Shown here: positions 1 to 10,022 of the stretch, in pieces
Layout of the letters: every line of letters begins with the position of its first letter
Numbering within the stretch: position 1 is the first letter of the stretch
Origin: Microbacteriaceae bacterium
Lineage (GTDB): Bacteria; Actinomycetota; Actinomycetes; Actinomycetales; Microbacteriaceae
Length of the DNA: 12,586 nt
Direction: 5' to 3'
NCBI GenBank assembly: GCA_012511645.1
Contig: JAAZFP010000081.1
Span: 1-12,586, forward strand
The notes under the pieces: model-generated
Databases searched by the model: none
What the model was told of the DNA's origin: nothing
Seen by the model: the letters and a program-made list of their open reading frames with translations, nothing else
Position numbers and translations under genes: made by a program

Positions 1-26
1 CAAGAAACTGAAAGAGCACCAACATT
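1..26 (+). promoter_or_regulatory. efp translation initiation region
   Basis: These are the only bases before the first gene. They contain a purine-rich stretch, AAAGAG at 11-16, ten bases before the ATG at 27, which is a modest Shine-Dalgarno match. The window starts too close to the gene to show a promoter or the upstream neighbour. Confidence 0.4.
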
Positions 27-590
27 ATGGCAACCTCGAACGACATCAAGAACGGCACCGTCATCAAAGAAGGCGGTCAGCTCTGGAGTGTGGTCGAATT
101 TCAGCACGTCAAGCCCGGCAAGGGTGGTGCGTTCGTGCGCACGAAGCAAAAGAACGTGGTCTCGGGCAAGATCATTGACAAGACCTACAACGCCGGCGCA
201 AAGATCGAAACCGCGCTCGTTGATCGCCGTGACTTTCAGTACCTCTACCAAGACGGTGCCGACTTTGTGTTCATGGACAAGCATGACTACGACCAGCTGA
301 CCGTTTCGGGAACCGTTGTTGGCGACGCCTCACAGTTCATGCTCGAAAACCAGGATGTGCAGATCGCATTGCACGAGGGCGAGCCGCTCTACATTGAGCT
401 TCCCGCGAGCGTGATCCTCGAGATCACCTACACCGAGCCTGGCCTGCAGGGTGATCGCTCAACCGGCGGCACGAAGCCCGCCACAGTTGAGACCGGTGCA
501 GAGATTCAGGTGCCGCTCTTTCTCGAGACCGGCACACGCGTCAAGGTTGACACCCGCACGGGTGACTACCTCGGTCGCGCAACCGACTGA
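27..590 (+). CDS. efp: Translation elongation factor P (EF-P)
   Basis: EF-P binds stalled ribosomes between the P and E sites and speeds peptide-bond formation at polyproline stretches; it acts in the cytoplasm. The 187-residue length is normal for the family. The N-terminal KOW-like domain (about 1-65) carries the tip loop KPGKGGA, with Lys32 at the position that is modified in E. coli (Lys34). Two OB-fold domains follow (about 66-128 and 130-187), and the C-terminal family signature is visible around GTKPATV and VPLFLETG. The ATG at 27 gives the canonical N-terminus. It is followed by nusB after 8 bases, an order common in Firmicutes and Actinobacteria. No EF-P-modifying enzyme gene is in view; some actinobacterial EF-Ps are reported to work unmodified, so the state of Lys32 is open. 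Confidence 0.97.
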   Translation: MATSNDIKNGTVIKEGGQLWSVVEFQHVKPGKGGAFVRTKQKNVVSGKIIDKTYNAGAKIETALVDRRDFQYLYQDGADFVFMDKHDYDQLTVSGTVVGDASQFMLENQDVQIALHEGEPLYIELPASVILEITYTEPGLQGDRSTGGTKPATVETGAEIQVPLFLETGTRVKVDTRTGDYLGRATD

Positions 591-598
591 GCGCCTGC

Positions 599-1021
599 AT
601 GAGTGCACGCAGCAAGGCTCGCAAACGGGCCCTTGACATGCTGTTTCAGGCTGATGTTCGAGGCGTGAGCCTTGATGTGATCATCGAAGCTGAAGCAGGT
701 CGAGCAACGGGTGAACCAGATCGTATGGCCTCGTGGCTCTATGCCCGCGAGATCGTTGACGGGGTGAACGACCACCGCGATGAGATCGATGAGCTGATTT
801 CGAGCTACGCGCAGGGATGGACGATCGACCGCATGCCAAACGTCGACCGCGCAGTGCTGCGGTTGGCGTCGTGGGAGTTGCTGCACAACGCAGAGATTCC
901 CTCGGCTGTTGCGATCGACGAGGCGGTCGAGCTCGCGAAAGAGTATTCGACTGAAGACAGCTCACGATTCGTCAACGGGGTGCTCGCGAAGATCGCCCAG
1001 CACGCAGGTGATCTGCGCTAA
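599..1021 (+). CDS. nusB: Transcription antitermination protein NusB
   Basis: NusB is an all-helical RNA-binding protein that pairs with NusE (ribosomal protein S10) at boxA RNA and supports antitermination of rRNA operons. At 140 residues it has the usual length. The arginine-rich first helix (SARSKARKRALDMLFQADVRG, RNA-binding face), the central YAQGWTIDRMPNVDRAVLR segment and the C-terminal FVNGVLAKIA motif are all family hallmarks. The ATG at 599 is preferred because it gives the canonical start. There is no clear Shine-Dalgarno sequence in the 8 bases after the efp stop, so its translation is probably coupled to efp. It ends in TAA 63 bases before pyrR, whose leader holds the pyrimidine control element. 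Confidence 0.97.
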   Translation: MSARSKARKRALDMLFQADVRGVSLDVIIEAEAGRATGEPDRMASWLYAREIVDGVNDHRDEIDELISSYAQGWTIDRMPNVDRAVLRLASWELLHNAEIPSAVAIDEAVELAKEYSTEDSSRFVNGVLAKIAQHAGDLR

Positions 1022-1024
1022 GCT
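1019..1024 (+). promoter_or_regulatory. Possible -10 element for the pyr operon
   Basis: TAAGCT overlaps the nusB stop codon and fits the loose actinobacterial -10 pattern TANNNT. Transcription from it would start near 1030-1031, just before the PyrR hairpin, so the full hairpin would be in the leader. No convincing -35 lies upstream, so this is weak. A perfect TTGACA at 1032-1037 is an alternative -35, but it has no usable -10 at 16-18 bases, and a start there would cut into the hairpin. Read-through from efp-nusB is also possible. Confidence 0.22.
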
Positions 1025-1040
1025 TGAGCTATTGACAGCA

Positions 1041-1072
1041 CTTCTTTAACAGCGTCCCGTGAGGCGCAGAAG
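1041..1072 (+). promoter_or_regulatory. PyrR-binding RNA hairpin overlapping the pyrR ribosome binding site
   Basis: The apical part, CGTCCCGTGAGGCG at 1053-1066, matches the PyrR binding-loop consensus I recall from Bacillus (ARUCCNGNGAGGYU) at 12 of 14 positions. The two differing end positions change together and still pair (C-G). The fold seen is: lower stem CTTCT (1041-1045) with AGAAG (1068-1072); a six-base 5' bulge (1046-1051); upper stem GCG (1052-1054) with CGC (1065-1067); bulged U1055; C1056-C1057 with G1063-G1064; loop CGUGA. The pyrR Shine-Dalgarno run (AAGGGGGG, 1070-1077, start codon at 1085) begins inside the lower stem. No terminator with a U-run follows, so attenuation is unlikely. 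The inferred mode is UMP-dependent PyrR binding that blocks translation, as described for Mycobacterium smegmatis pyrR. Confidence 0.82.
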
Positions 1073-1084
1073 GGGGGCGGTGAC

Positions 1085-1645
1085 GTGGCAGCGAGAACAG
1101 TGCTTGAGAGCGCTGAGATTTCTCGGGCGATCACCCGAATCTCACACGAGATCCTTGAATCCAACAAGGGCGCCGAACACCTCGTGCTTCTGGGCATTCC
1201 TACCAGGGGTGTTGCACTCGCGCATCGCGTTGCCGAGGCAATTGAGCGCATCGAGGGAGCCGTGGTTCCCGTGGGGCAGCTTGACGTCACGATGTACCGC
1301 GATGACCTGGCGAAGAACCCGACCCGCGCACCGCAGCCGACCGAAATCCCGGTCAGCCTCGACGGCACGACTGTCGTGCTTGTCGACGACGTGCTCTACT
1401 CGGGCCGCACCGTGCGTGCCGCCTTGGATGCGCTGAATGATTACGGTCGGCCGAAAGCCGTGCGCCTCGCAGCGCTCGTCGATCGCGGCCACCGTGAGCT
1501 TCCGATTCGTGCCGACTACATCGGCAAGAACCTGCCCAGTGCCAAAGACGAACGCATCTCGGTGCGCCTCACCGAGGTCGATGGCGTCGATGAGGTTACG
1601 ATCAGCGATGCCGGCCGCTCGGCAGGGCAGGAGGGCCGCGCATGA
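1085..1645 (+). CDS. pyrR: Bifunctional pyr operon regulator / uracil phosphoribosyltransferase PyrR
   Basis: PyrR binds pyr mRNA in response to UMP/UTP and often has weak uracil phosphoribosyltransferase activity (uracil + PRPP to UMP). The 186 residues match the family. The PRPP loop VVLVDDVLYSGRT spans about 97-109, GIPTRG at 37-42 is the first conserved loop, and VGQLDVTMYRDDL at about 63-75 is characteristic of PyrR rather than of other phosphoribosyltransferases. The GTG at 1085 is chosen because it gives the normal N-terminus and sits 7 bases after a G-rich Shine-Dalgarno run. That run borders a PyrR-type RNA hairpin, so the gene is probably autoregulated. Its stop overlaps the pyrB start by 4 bases (ATGA). 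Confidence 0.97.
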   Translation: MAARTVLESAEISRAITRISHEILESNKGAEHLVLLGIPTRGVALAHRVAEAIERIEGAVVPVGQLDVTMYRDDLAKNPTRAPQPTEIPVSLDGTTVVLVDDVLYSGRTVRAALDALNDYGRPKAVRLAALVDRGHRELPIRADYIGKNLPSAKDERISVRLTEVDGVDEVTISDAGRSAGQEGRA

Positions 1646-2595
1646 GGCACCTGCTCGACACGCGAACGCTGACCAAAGATCAAGCGCTGCTCATTCTCGA
1701 CACCGCAGAAGAAATGGCGGCCACGCAGCAACGCGAGATGAAGAAGCTACCCACGCTTCGCGGCAAGACGGTGGTGAACCTGTTCTTTGAAGACAGCACC
1801 CGCACCCGGATCAGCTTCGAAGCCGCTGCCAAACGACTCAGCGCCGACGTGATCAACTTCACCGCAAAAGGCAGTTCGGTCAGCAAAGGCGAATCGCTCA
1901 AAGACACCGCACAAACGCTGCAGGCAATCGGTGCAGACGGCGTCATCATTCGCCACCCTGCAAGCGGCGCACCGCACCGGCTCGCCAGCAGCGGCTGGAT
2001 CGACGCAGGGGTGATGAACGCGGGGGACGGCACCCACGAGCACCCCACCCAGGCACTGCTCGATGCGTTCACCATGCGCCGCCGCCTCTATGGTGAGGCG
2101 AGCCGCGGCCGCGATCTCGACGGCGTCAGTGTCGTTATCGTTGGTGACCTTGCTCACTCGCGAGTCGCCCGGTCAAATCTCTGGCTGCTCACCACGCTCG
2201 GCGCGCATGTGAGTTTCGTCGCTCCCGAGACGCTGCAGCCATACGGTGCTCGCACCTGGCCGGTCACCGTGCGCCACTCGCTCGATGAGGCGCTGCGCGA
2301 AGACCAGCCAGACATCGTGATGATGCTGCGCATTCAGACCGAGCGCATGCACGCGGCGTTCTTCCCGAACGAGCGCGAGTATGCGCGCAACTGGGGCCTC
2401 GATGACGCGCGGCTCACCCAACTGACTGAGGGCGCACTCATCATGCACCCGGGGCCCATGAACCGCGGGCTCGAGATTTCTTCGGCGGCGGCCGATAGCC
2501 CCCGATCCACCGTGCTTGACCAGGTGTCAAACGGCGTATCGGTGCGCATGGCCGCCCTCTACCTTCTGTTAAGCGGCGATCGAGAGGCAGCATGA
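1642..2595 (+). CDS. pyrB: Aspartate carbamoyltransferase catalytic subunit
   Basis: PyrB condenses carbamoyl phosphate with L-aspartate to N-carbamoyl-aspartate, the committed step of pyrimidine synthesis. The 317-residue length is usual. The carbamoyl-phosphate motif STRTR is at 52-56 within FFEDSTRTRISFE. SSVSKGESLKDT (about 78-89) supplies the lysine loop donated between subunits, HPTQALLDAF starts at 134, and HPGPMNRGLEI near the C-terminus is the aspartate-binding region. No regulatory subunit gene (pyrI) is present, as expected for this group. The ATG lies in a 4-base overlap with the pyrR stop, 7 bases after AGGAGG (1629-1634), so its translation is probably linked to pyrR. Confidence 0.98.
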   Translation: MRHLLDTRTLTKDQALLILDTAEEMAATQQREMKKLPTLRGKTVVNLFFEDSTRTRISFEAAAKRLSADVINFTAKGSSVSKGESLKDTAQTLQAIGADGVIIRHPASGAPHRLASSGWIDAGVMNAGDGTHEHPTQALLDAFTMRRRLYGEASRGRDLDGVSVVIVGDLAHSRVARSNLWLLTTLGAHVSFVAPETLQPYGARTWPVTVRHSLDEALREDQPDIVMMLRIQTERMHAAFFPNEREYARNWGLDDARLTQLTEGALIMHPGPMNRGLEISSAAADSPRSTVLDQVSNGVSVRMAALYLLLSGDREAA

Positions 2596-3965
2596 GCAAC
2601 CCAGACATTCTGATTCGCGGGGTTCGGCTTGCGGCCAACCTCACCGAGCGTGGCGCAGACCTCACCGACGCACCTACCACTGATCTGCGCATCTCGGATG
2701 GGCGCATCACGGAGCGTGCAGTGGGAGGATCGCTCGCAGCGCACGATGATGAGACCGTGATCGACGGCGAGGGGCTCATTGCGCTGACCGGGTTTGTCGA
2801 CCTGCACACGCACCTGCGCGAGCCCGGCTTCGAGCAGAGCGAAACCGTGCTCACCGGCACGCGAGCCGCGGCATCCGGCGGCTTCACGACGGTGTTTGCC
2901 ATGGCAAACACGATGCCGGTGCAGGATACCGCTGGCGTGGTCGAGCAGGTGCAGTCGCTGGGTGATCGCGCCGGCTACGCGACGGTGCGGCCGATTGGCG
3001 CAGTCACCGAAGATCTCGCGGGGGAGCGACTCAGCGAGATCGGCGCAATGGCGCAGTCAATGGCTCAGGTGCGAGTGTTCAGCGATGATGGCAAGTGCGT
3101 GCACGATTCGCTGCTGATGCGTCGCGCCCTCGAATATGTGAAGACGTTTGATGGTGTGGTCGCGCAGCACGCGCAGGATCCGCGCCTCACCGAAGACGCC
3201 CAAATGAACGAGGGCGCGCTGTCGAGCGAACTCGGTCTGAAGGGGTGGCCGGCGGTCGCCGAAGAGTCCATCATCGCCCGCGATGTGTTGCTTGCCGAGC
3301 ACCTCGGTGCGCGGCTCCACATCTGTCACCTCTCGACCGCAGGCTCTGTCGAGGTGATTCGCTGGGCGAAGGCTCGCGGTGTGCAGGTGACGGCCGAAGT
3401 GACGCCGCATCACCTGATCCTGACCGAAGACTTGGCGAGAACGTATGACCCTCGGTACAAGGTGAACCCACCGCTGCGTCGCGACGAAGACGTTCGTGCG
3501 CTGCGTCAGGCGGTCGCCGATGGCGTCATCGACATCATTGCTACCGATCACGCACCACACCCCGCAGAGAGCAAGGACTGCGAGTGGGGCGCAGCAGCGT
3601 TTGGCATGGTCGGTCTCGAATCTGCCTTTTCGATTGCGCTGCTCAGCCTGATCGCTGAGGGGCACACGAGCTGGGCCGAACTCGAGCAACTGCTGTCTCA
3701 GACGCCTGCTCAGATTGGGCGGCTCGAAGGGCACCCTGCAGCTCTCGAGGCAGGCGTAGCCGCTGACCTCGTGCTGGTCGATCCGAGTGGATCGAGCACC
3801 TTCGCGGTCGACCACCTTCACGGACTGAGCCACAACTCGCCGTATCTTGGCATGGAACTGCCCGGCCGCGTGCACAGCACCATTCGCCGAGGCTACCTGA
3901 CCTACCACGACGGGTCGCTTGTTGATCCAGAGACAGTCGCACGAGCAGCACAGGAGGCACAGTGA
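2592..3965 (+). CDS. pyrC: Dihydroorotase (class I)
   Basis: This zinc amidohydrolase cyclises N-carbamoyl-aspartate to dihydroorotate. Metal and substrate residues are visible: the HTH motif with following arginine (His72, His74, Arg76 in DLHTHLREPG), an Asp in FSDDGK (165-166) where class I enzymes use aspartate rather than carboxylated lysine, His193 (AQHAQD), His246 (HICHLST), and Asp319 (ATDHAPH). At 457 residues it is a little longer than many homologues, the extra part being N-terminal (about 13-35). The start overlaps the pyrB stop by 4 bases and the stop overlaps the next start by 4 bases. It sits in the expected operon place, between pyrB and the small membrane protein gene. Confidence 0.97.
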   Translation: MSNPDILIRGVRLAANLTERGADLTDAPTTDLRISDGRITERAVGGSLAAHDDETVIDGEGLIALTGFVDLHTHLREPGFEQSETVLTGTRAAASGGFTTVFAMANTMPVQDTAGVVEQVQSLGDRAGYATVRPIGAVTEDLAGERLSEIGAMAQSMAQVRVFSDDGKCVHDSLLMRRALEYVKTFDGVVAQHAQDPRLTEDAQMNEGALSSELGLKGWPAVAEESIIARDVLLAEHLGARLHICHLSTAGSVEVIRWAKARGVQVTAEVTPHHLILTEDLARTYDPRYKVNPPLRRDEDVRALRQAVADGVIDIIATDHAPHPAESKDCEWGAAAFGMVGLESAFSIALLSLIAEGHTSWAELEQLLSQTPAQIGRLEGHPAALEAGVAADLVLVDPSGSSTFAVDHLHGLSHNSPYLGMELPGRVHSTIRRGYLTYHDGSLVDPETVARAAQEAQ

Positions 3966-4498
3966 GTCGCCCACTCTTTGCGCTGATCGTCATCGCGGTC
4001 ATCGCCATCGCCTTTCTCAGTATGTGGCTCGGCTGGCGCGCACGCGCACGACGAGATTCTGACGTGCACACCCCGCAGACCGCACCGATTGGTGAGGTGC
4101 TGGCAGAGTTCGCTCGCGTGCTCTATGTCTCTACGACCCCGGTCGGTGAGCCGCTCGTTCGGGTTGCAGCCCCCGGGCTGCGTTACCGCGGCAATGCCGC
4201 GATGACGGTTCGCGCCGACGGTGTCGCCCTCGAAATCGATGGCGAAGACACCGTGTACTTCGCCGCGGCGCAATTGCGTGGCAGTGACGCAGCCGGTCGC
4301 AGGGTTGGCAAAGCCGTCGAATCAGGGGGCCTCGCGCTCATGCGCTGGGACGCCGGCGAGCGTCACCTTGAATCCAGTTTCCGCTTCGACCAGCGCGCCG
4401 ATCAGCGCCGCTTCAGCGAGGCAATTGATCAGATTTCTGTGTCGTCGGCTGCATCAGCCAGCGACGCGCCCACCACGGCTCAGGAGGAGCAGCTATGA
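3962..4498 (+). CDS. Conserved pyr-operon membrane protein, PH-like domain (function unknown)
   Basis: This 178-residue protein has one strongly hydrophobic N-terminal segment (about 5-24), then a basic stretch RARARR (26-31), predicting an N-terminal membrane anchor with a cytoplasmic C-terminal domain. Residues about 60-160 look beta-rich, with alternating hydrophobic residues, then a final helix (RADQRRFSEAIDQI). This fits a small PH-like fold and ends in a low-complexity Ser/Ala/Thr tail. Position and build match the gene between pyrC and carA in other actinobacteria (Rv1382 in Mycobacterium tuberculosis, annotated as a probable export or membrane protein). The GTG start is supported by AGGAGG at 3952-3957 and by the 4-base overlap with pyrC; the stop overlaps carA by 4 bases. 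No catalytic motif is visible. Its role is unknown, but its place suggests a link to pyrimidine synthesis. Confidence 0.88.
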   Translation: MSRPLFALIVIAVIAIAFLSMWLGWRARARRDSDVHTPQTAPIGEVLAEFARVLYVSTTPVGEPLVRVAAPGLRYRGNAAMTVRADGVALEIDGEDTVYFAAAQLRGSDAAGRRVGKAVESGGLALMRWDAGERHLESSFRFDQRADQRRFSEAIDQISVSSAASASDAPTTAQEEQL

Positions 4499-5712
4499 CC
4501 ACCACGCCACCGATTGCACCGCCCGCGAGTGCGGTTCCGCAGGGGCCAGCCGTACTCGTGCTGGAAGACGGCACCCGCTTCGAAGGCCGCGCCTACGGCG
4601 CAACGGGCCGCACACTGGGTGAAGTTGTCTTCTCTACTGGCATGACCGGCTACCAGGAGACCCTCACCGACCCCTCGTACGCGGGTCAGATCGTGCTCAT
4701 GACCGCGCCGCATATTGGCAACACCGGCGTGAACGACGAAGATAAAGAGTCACGCAAGATCTGGGTGTCCGGCTTCATTGTGCGCGATCCTGCGCGCCGA
4801 GTCTCTAATTTTCGTGCTGAGCGCTCACTCGACGAGGATCTCGTCGCAGACGGCGTCGTTGGCATCTCAGGAGTAGACACCCGAGCGATCACCCGCCGAA
4901 TTCGTTCGGCAGGGGCGATGCGTGCCGGTGTGTTCTCTGGGGCCGACGCTGAGCTGTCACCCGCGGATCAGCTCGCGCTGGTGCGCGACCAGCAGGGCAT
5001 GGAGGGCAAACGACTCTCTGATGAAGTCTCAACCACCGAACGTTACTCAGTGCCGGCAGCTGCAGACACTGAGCGGGTCGGTACCATCGCAGTGCTTGAT
5101 CTCGGTATCAAGCGCTCAACCGTGCAGTTTCTCGCAGAGCACGGCTTCGACGTGGAGGTGCTGCCCGCAGCCGCGACGGTGGAGGACGTGCGCGCGGTCG
5201 CTCCTGACGCACTGTTCTTTTCGAACGGCCCCGGTGATCCTGCCGCCTCAGATGCTGAGGTGGCGCTGTTGCAGCAGCTGCTGCGCGACGGCATTCCCTA
5301 CTTCGGCATCTGCTTCGGCAACCAACTGCTCGGTCGGGCGCTGGGCCTCGACACCTACAAACTGCCCTTCGGCCACCGCGGCATCAACCAGCCCGTGCTC
5401 GACAAGCGCACCGGCCGGGTCGAAATTACCGCGCAAAACCACGGCTTCGCGGTTGACGCGCCTATCGAGGGCGAGTTCGACTCACCCGCCGGCTTCGGCC
5501 GCGTGCAGGTGAGCCACTACAGCCTGAACGACCAGGTCGTTGAGGGCCTCGAGTGCCTCGACATCGCCGCGTTCTCGGTGCAGTATCACCCCGAGGCTGC
5601 CGCAGGCCCACACGATGCCTTCTACCTGTTTGATCGTTTCCGTCAGCTCGTCAAAGATCGCACTTCATCTTCGACCAGCGCAGCAGGCGGCTCGGCCGCA
5701 GAGGAGAACTAA
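4495..5712 (+). CDS. carA: Carbamoyl-phosphate synthase small (glutaminase) subunit
   Basis: CarA hydrolyses glutamine and channels ammonia to CarB for carbamoyl phosphate synthesis, which feeds both pyrimidines and arginine. The 405 residues comprise the N-terminal CarA-specific domain (about 17-150, with GEVVFSTGMTGYQETLTDPSYAGQ) and a class I amidotransferase domain (about 195-385). The triad is visible: Cys273 in GICFGNQ, and His365 and Glu367 in YHPEA. The GICFGNQ form, with Asn where E. coli has His, and the HRGINQPV segment at 294-301 are typical of actinobacteria. AGGAGG at 4482-4487, 7 bases before the ATG, decides the start. The stop is 3 bases before carB. Confidence 0.98.
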   Translation: MTTTPPIAPPASAVPQGPAVLVLEDGTRFEGRAYGATGRTLGEVVFSTGMTGYQETLTDPSYAGQIVLMTAPHIGNTGVNDEDKESRKIWVSGFIVRDPARRVSNFRAERSLDEDLVADGVVGISGVDTRAITRRIRSAGAMRAGVFSGADAELSPADQLALVRDQQGMEGKRLSDEVSTTERYSVPAAADTERVGTIAVLDLGIKRSTVQFLAEHGFDVEVLPAAATVEDVRAVAPDALFFSNGPGDPAASDAEVALLQQLLRDGIPYFGICFGNQLLGRALGLDTYKLPFGHRGINQPVLDKRTGRVEITAQNHGFAVDAPIEGEFDSPAGFGRVQVSHYSLNDQVVEGLECLDIAAFSVQYHPEAAAGPHDAFYLFDRFRQLVKDRTSSSTSAAGGSAAEEN

Positions 5713-5715
5713 CCC

Positions 5716-9030
<3,315 letters not shown>

Positions 9031-9038
9031 GGATCACC

Positions 9039-9896
9039 GTGACCGTTTCGGCAGAACAGCGATTTTCGCATCGCATCGCACTCGAGTTAGCTGCGAAGCG
9101 TCACCTGTGTGCGGGAATTGATCCCTCGGCAGCGGTGCTCACGGATTGGGGGCTGCCCGACAGCGCAGCTTCCGCCGAGCGCCTCGGCAGGGAGGTGGTC
9201 GCCGCATCGGCTGGCGTTGCGGCCTGCGTGAAGCCACAGGTCGCTTTTTTCGAGCGTTTTGGGGCGGCCGGCTTCACAGCACTCGAACGGGTGCTCAGCG
9301 ACGCGCGTGAGGCAGGGGTACTCGTCATCGCTGATGCGAAGCGGGGCGACATCGGCACAAGCCTCAGCGGCTACGCCGATGCGTGGCTGACCCCAGGGTC
9401 ACCGCTCGAGGCCGACGCGATGACCGTTGTTGCGTACCAGGGCTTTGGCAGCCTCACCGGGGCACTCGACCATGTGCGTGATCACGGTAAGGGCCTGTTT
9501 GTGCTTGCCGCGACCTCGAACCCTGAGGCGCGGGCCGTGCAGACCGCTCGTCGCGAAGATGGTCGCACGGTTACGCAGGCCATGGTCGAGGACGCGCTGG
9601 CATACGGCCACCCTGATGATCATTATGTGAATTCTGTGGGCGTGGTGCTCGGCGCGACCTTGACGCTCAGTGACTTCGGCATTGACACGGCGTCGGCACC
9701 CGCGAAACCTGCGCTGCCTGTGCTGGCTCCCGGCTTCGGTGCGCAGGGCGCGCGCATCGAAGACGCGAAGTCGATCTTCGGGGGTCTCGCTTGGGCGATG
9801 CTCGCGAACGAGTCACGCGGCATCCTCGCCGGAGGAGAGCAGGGCCTTGCCGACCGCATTCGCACTCGAGCAGAGGCCATCGCCGCCGCCGTGTAA
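9039..9896 (+). CDS. pyrF: Orotidine 5'-phosphate decarboxylase (long, type 2 form)
   Basis: PyrF decarboxylates OMP to UMP, the last step of the pathway. At 285 residues it belongs to the longer type 2 family (mycobacterial and myxobacterial style), not the roughly 230-residue E. coli type. The catalytic signature ADAKRGDIG has Asp99, Lys101 and Asp104 (DxKxxD). CAGIDPS (24-30), VKPQVAFFERFG (65-75) and LAPGFGAQGA near the C-terminus (phosphate-binding end) also fit. The GTG at 9039 is supported by GAGGA overlapping the carB stop. It is the last gene of the pyr run; pyrD and pyrE lie elsewhere. No clear terminator follows. Confidence 0.97.
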   Translation: MTVSAEQRFSHRIALELAAKRHLCAGIDPSAAVLTDWGLPDSAASAERLGREVVAASAGVAACVKPQVAFFERFGAAGFTALERVLSDAREAGVLVIADAKRGDIGTSLSGYADAWLTPGSPLEADAMTVVAYQGFGSLTGALDHVRDHGKGLFVLAATSNPEARAVQTARREDGRTVTQAMVEDALAYGHPDDHYVNSVGVVLGATLTLSDFGIDTASAPAKPALPVLAPGFGAQGARIEDAKSIFGGLAWAMLANESRGILAGGEQGLADRIRTRAEAIAAAV

Positions 9897-10022
9897 TGAC
9901 CTGCTCAGCGCGTCGCTCATCCTCGAACATCAGTTGGCAGTGATTCGCCGAAGGGCAGGTGATTCTTCCTGTTCAGGTATCGGTCGCGCCGCGTTGCGCA
10001 AGACGATACTAGGCTAGAGAGG
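9897..10022 (+). promoter_or_regulatory. pyrF-gmk intergenic region with candidate gmk promoter and inverted repeats
   Basis: These 126 bases carry no supported gene. TAGGCT at 10010-10015 fits the actinobacterial -10 pattern TANNNT and is followed by 7 bases and then the gmk ATG, so transcription may start at or next to the A of ATG (leaderless). GATACT at 10005-10010 is an alternative -10; no good -35 is seen for either. TTGCGCAA at 9994-10001 is a perfect 8-base palindrome. GTATCG (9977-9982) and CGATAC (10004-10009) form a 6-base inverted repeat with a 21-base spacer. ACCTGC (9899-9904) and GCAGGT (9955-9960) also pair, but too far apart for an intrinsic terminator, and there is no T-run. 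Regulator binding here is only a possibility. Confidence 0.4.

Noticed and set aside
1032..1055. Perfect TTGACA (1032-1037) as the -35 of a pyr promoter
   Set aside because: No acceptable -10 lies 16-18 bases downstream (the sequence there is about TCCCGT). A start from it would fall inside the PyrR hairpin.
1038..1084. Transcription attenuator (terminator/antiterminator) in the pyrR leader
   Set aside because: The leader is only 63 bases, has one hairpin of the PyrR-binding type, and has no U-run or competing terminator stem.
3057..3974. 305-codon open frame on the minus strand across pyrC
   Set aside because: It is antisense to a clear dihydroorotase gene. Long antisense frames are common in GC-rich coding DNA, and its composition shows no recognisable domain.
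9899..9960. Intrinsic terminator after pyrF from the ACCTGC/GCAGGT pair
   Set aside because: The arms are 6 bases with a loop of 50 bases and no T-run follows, so it cannot be a normal intrinsic terminator.
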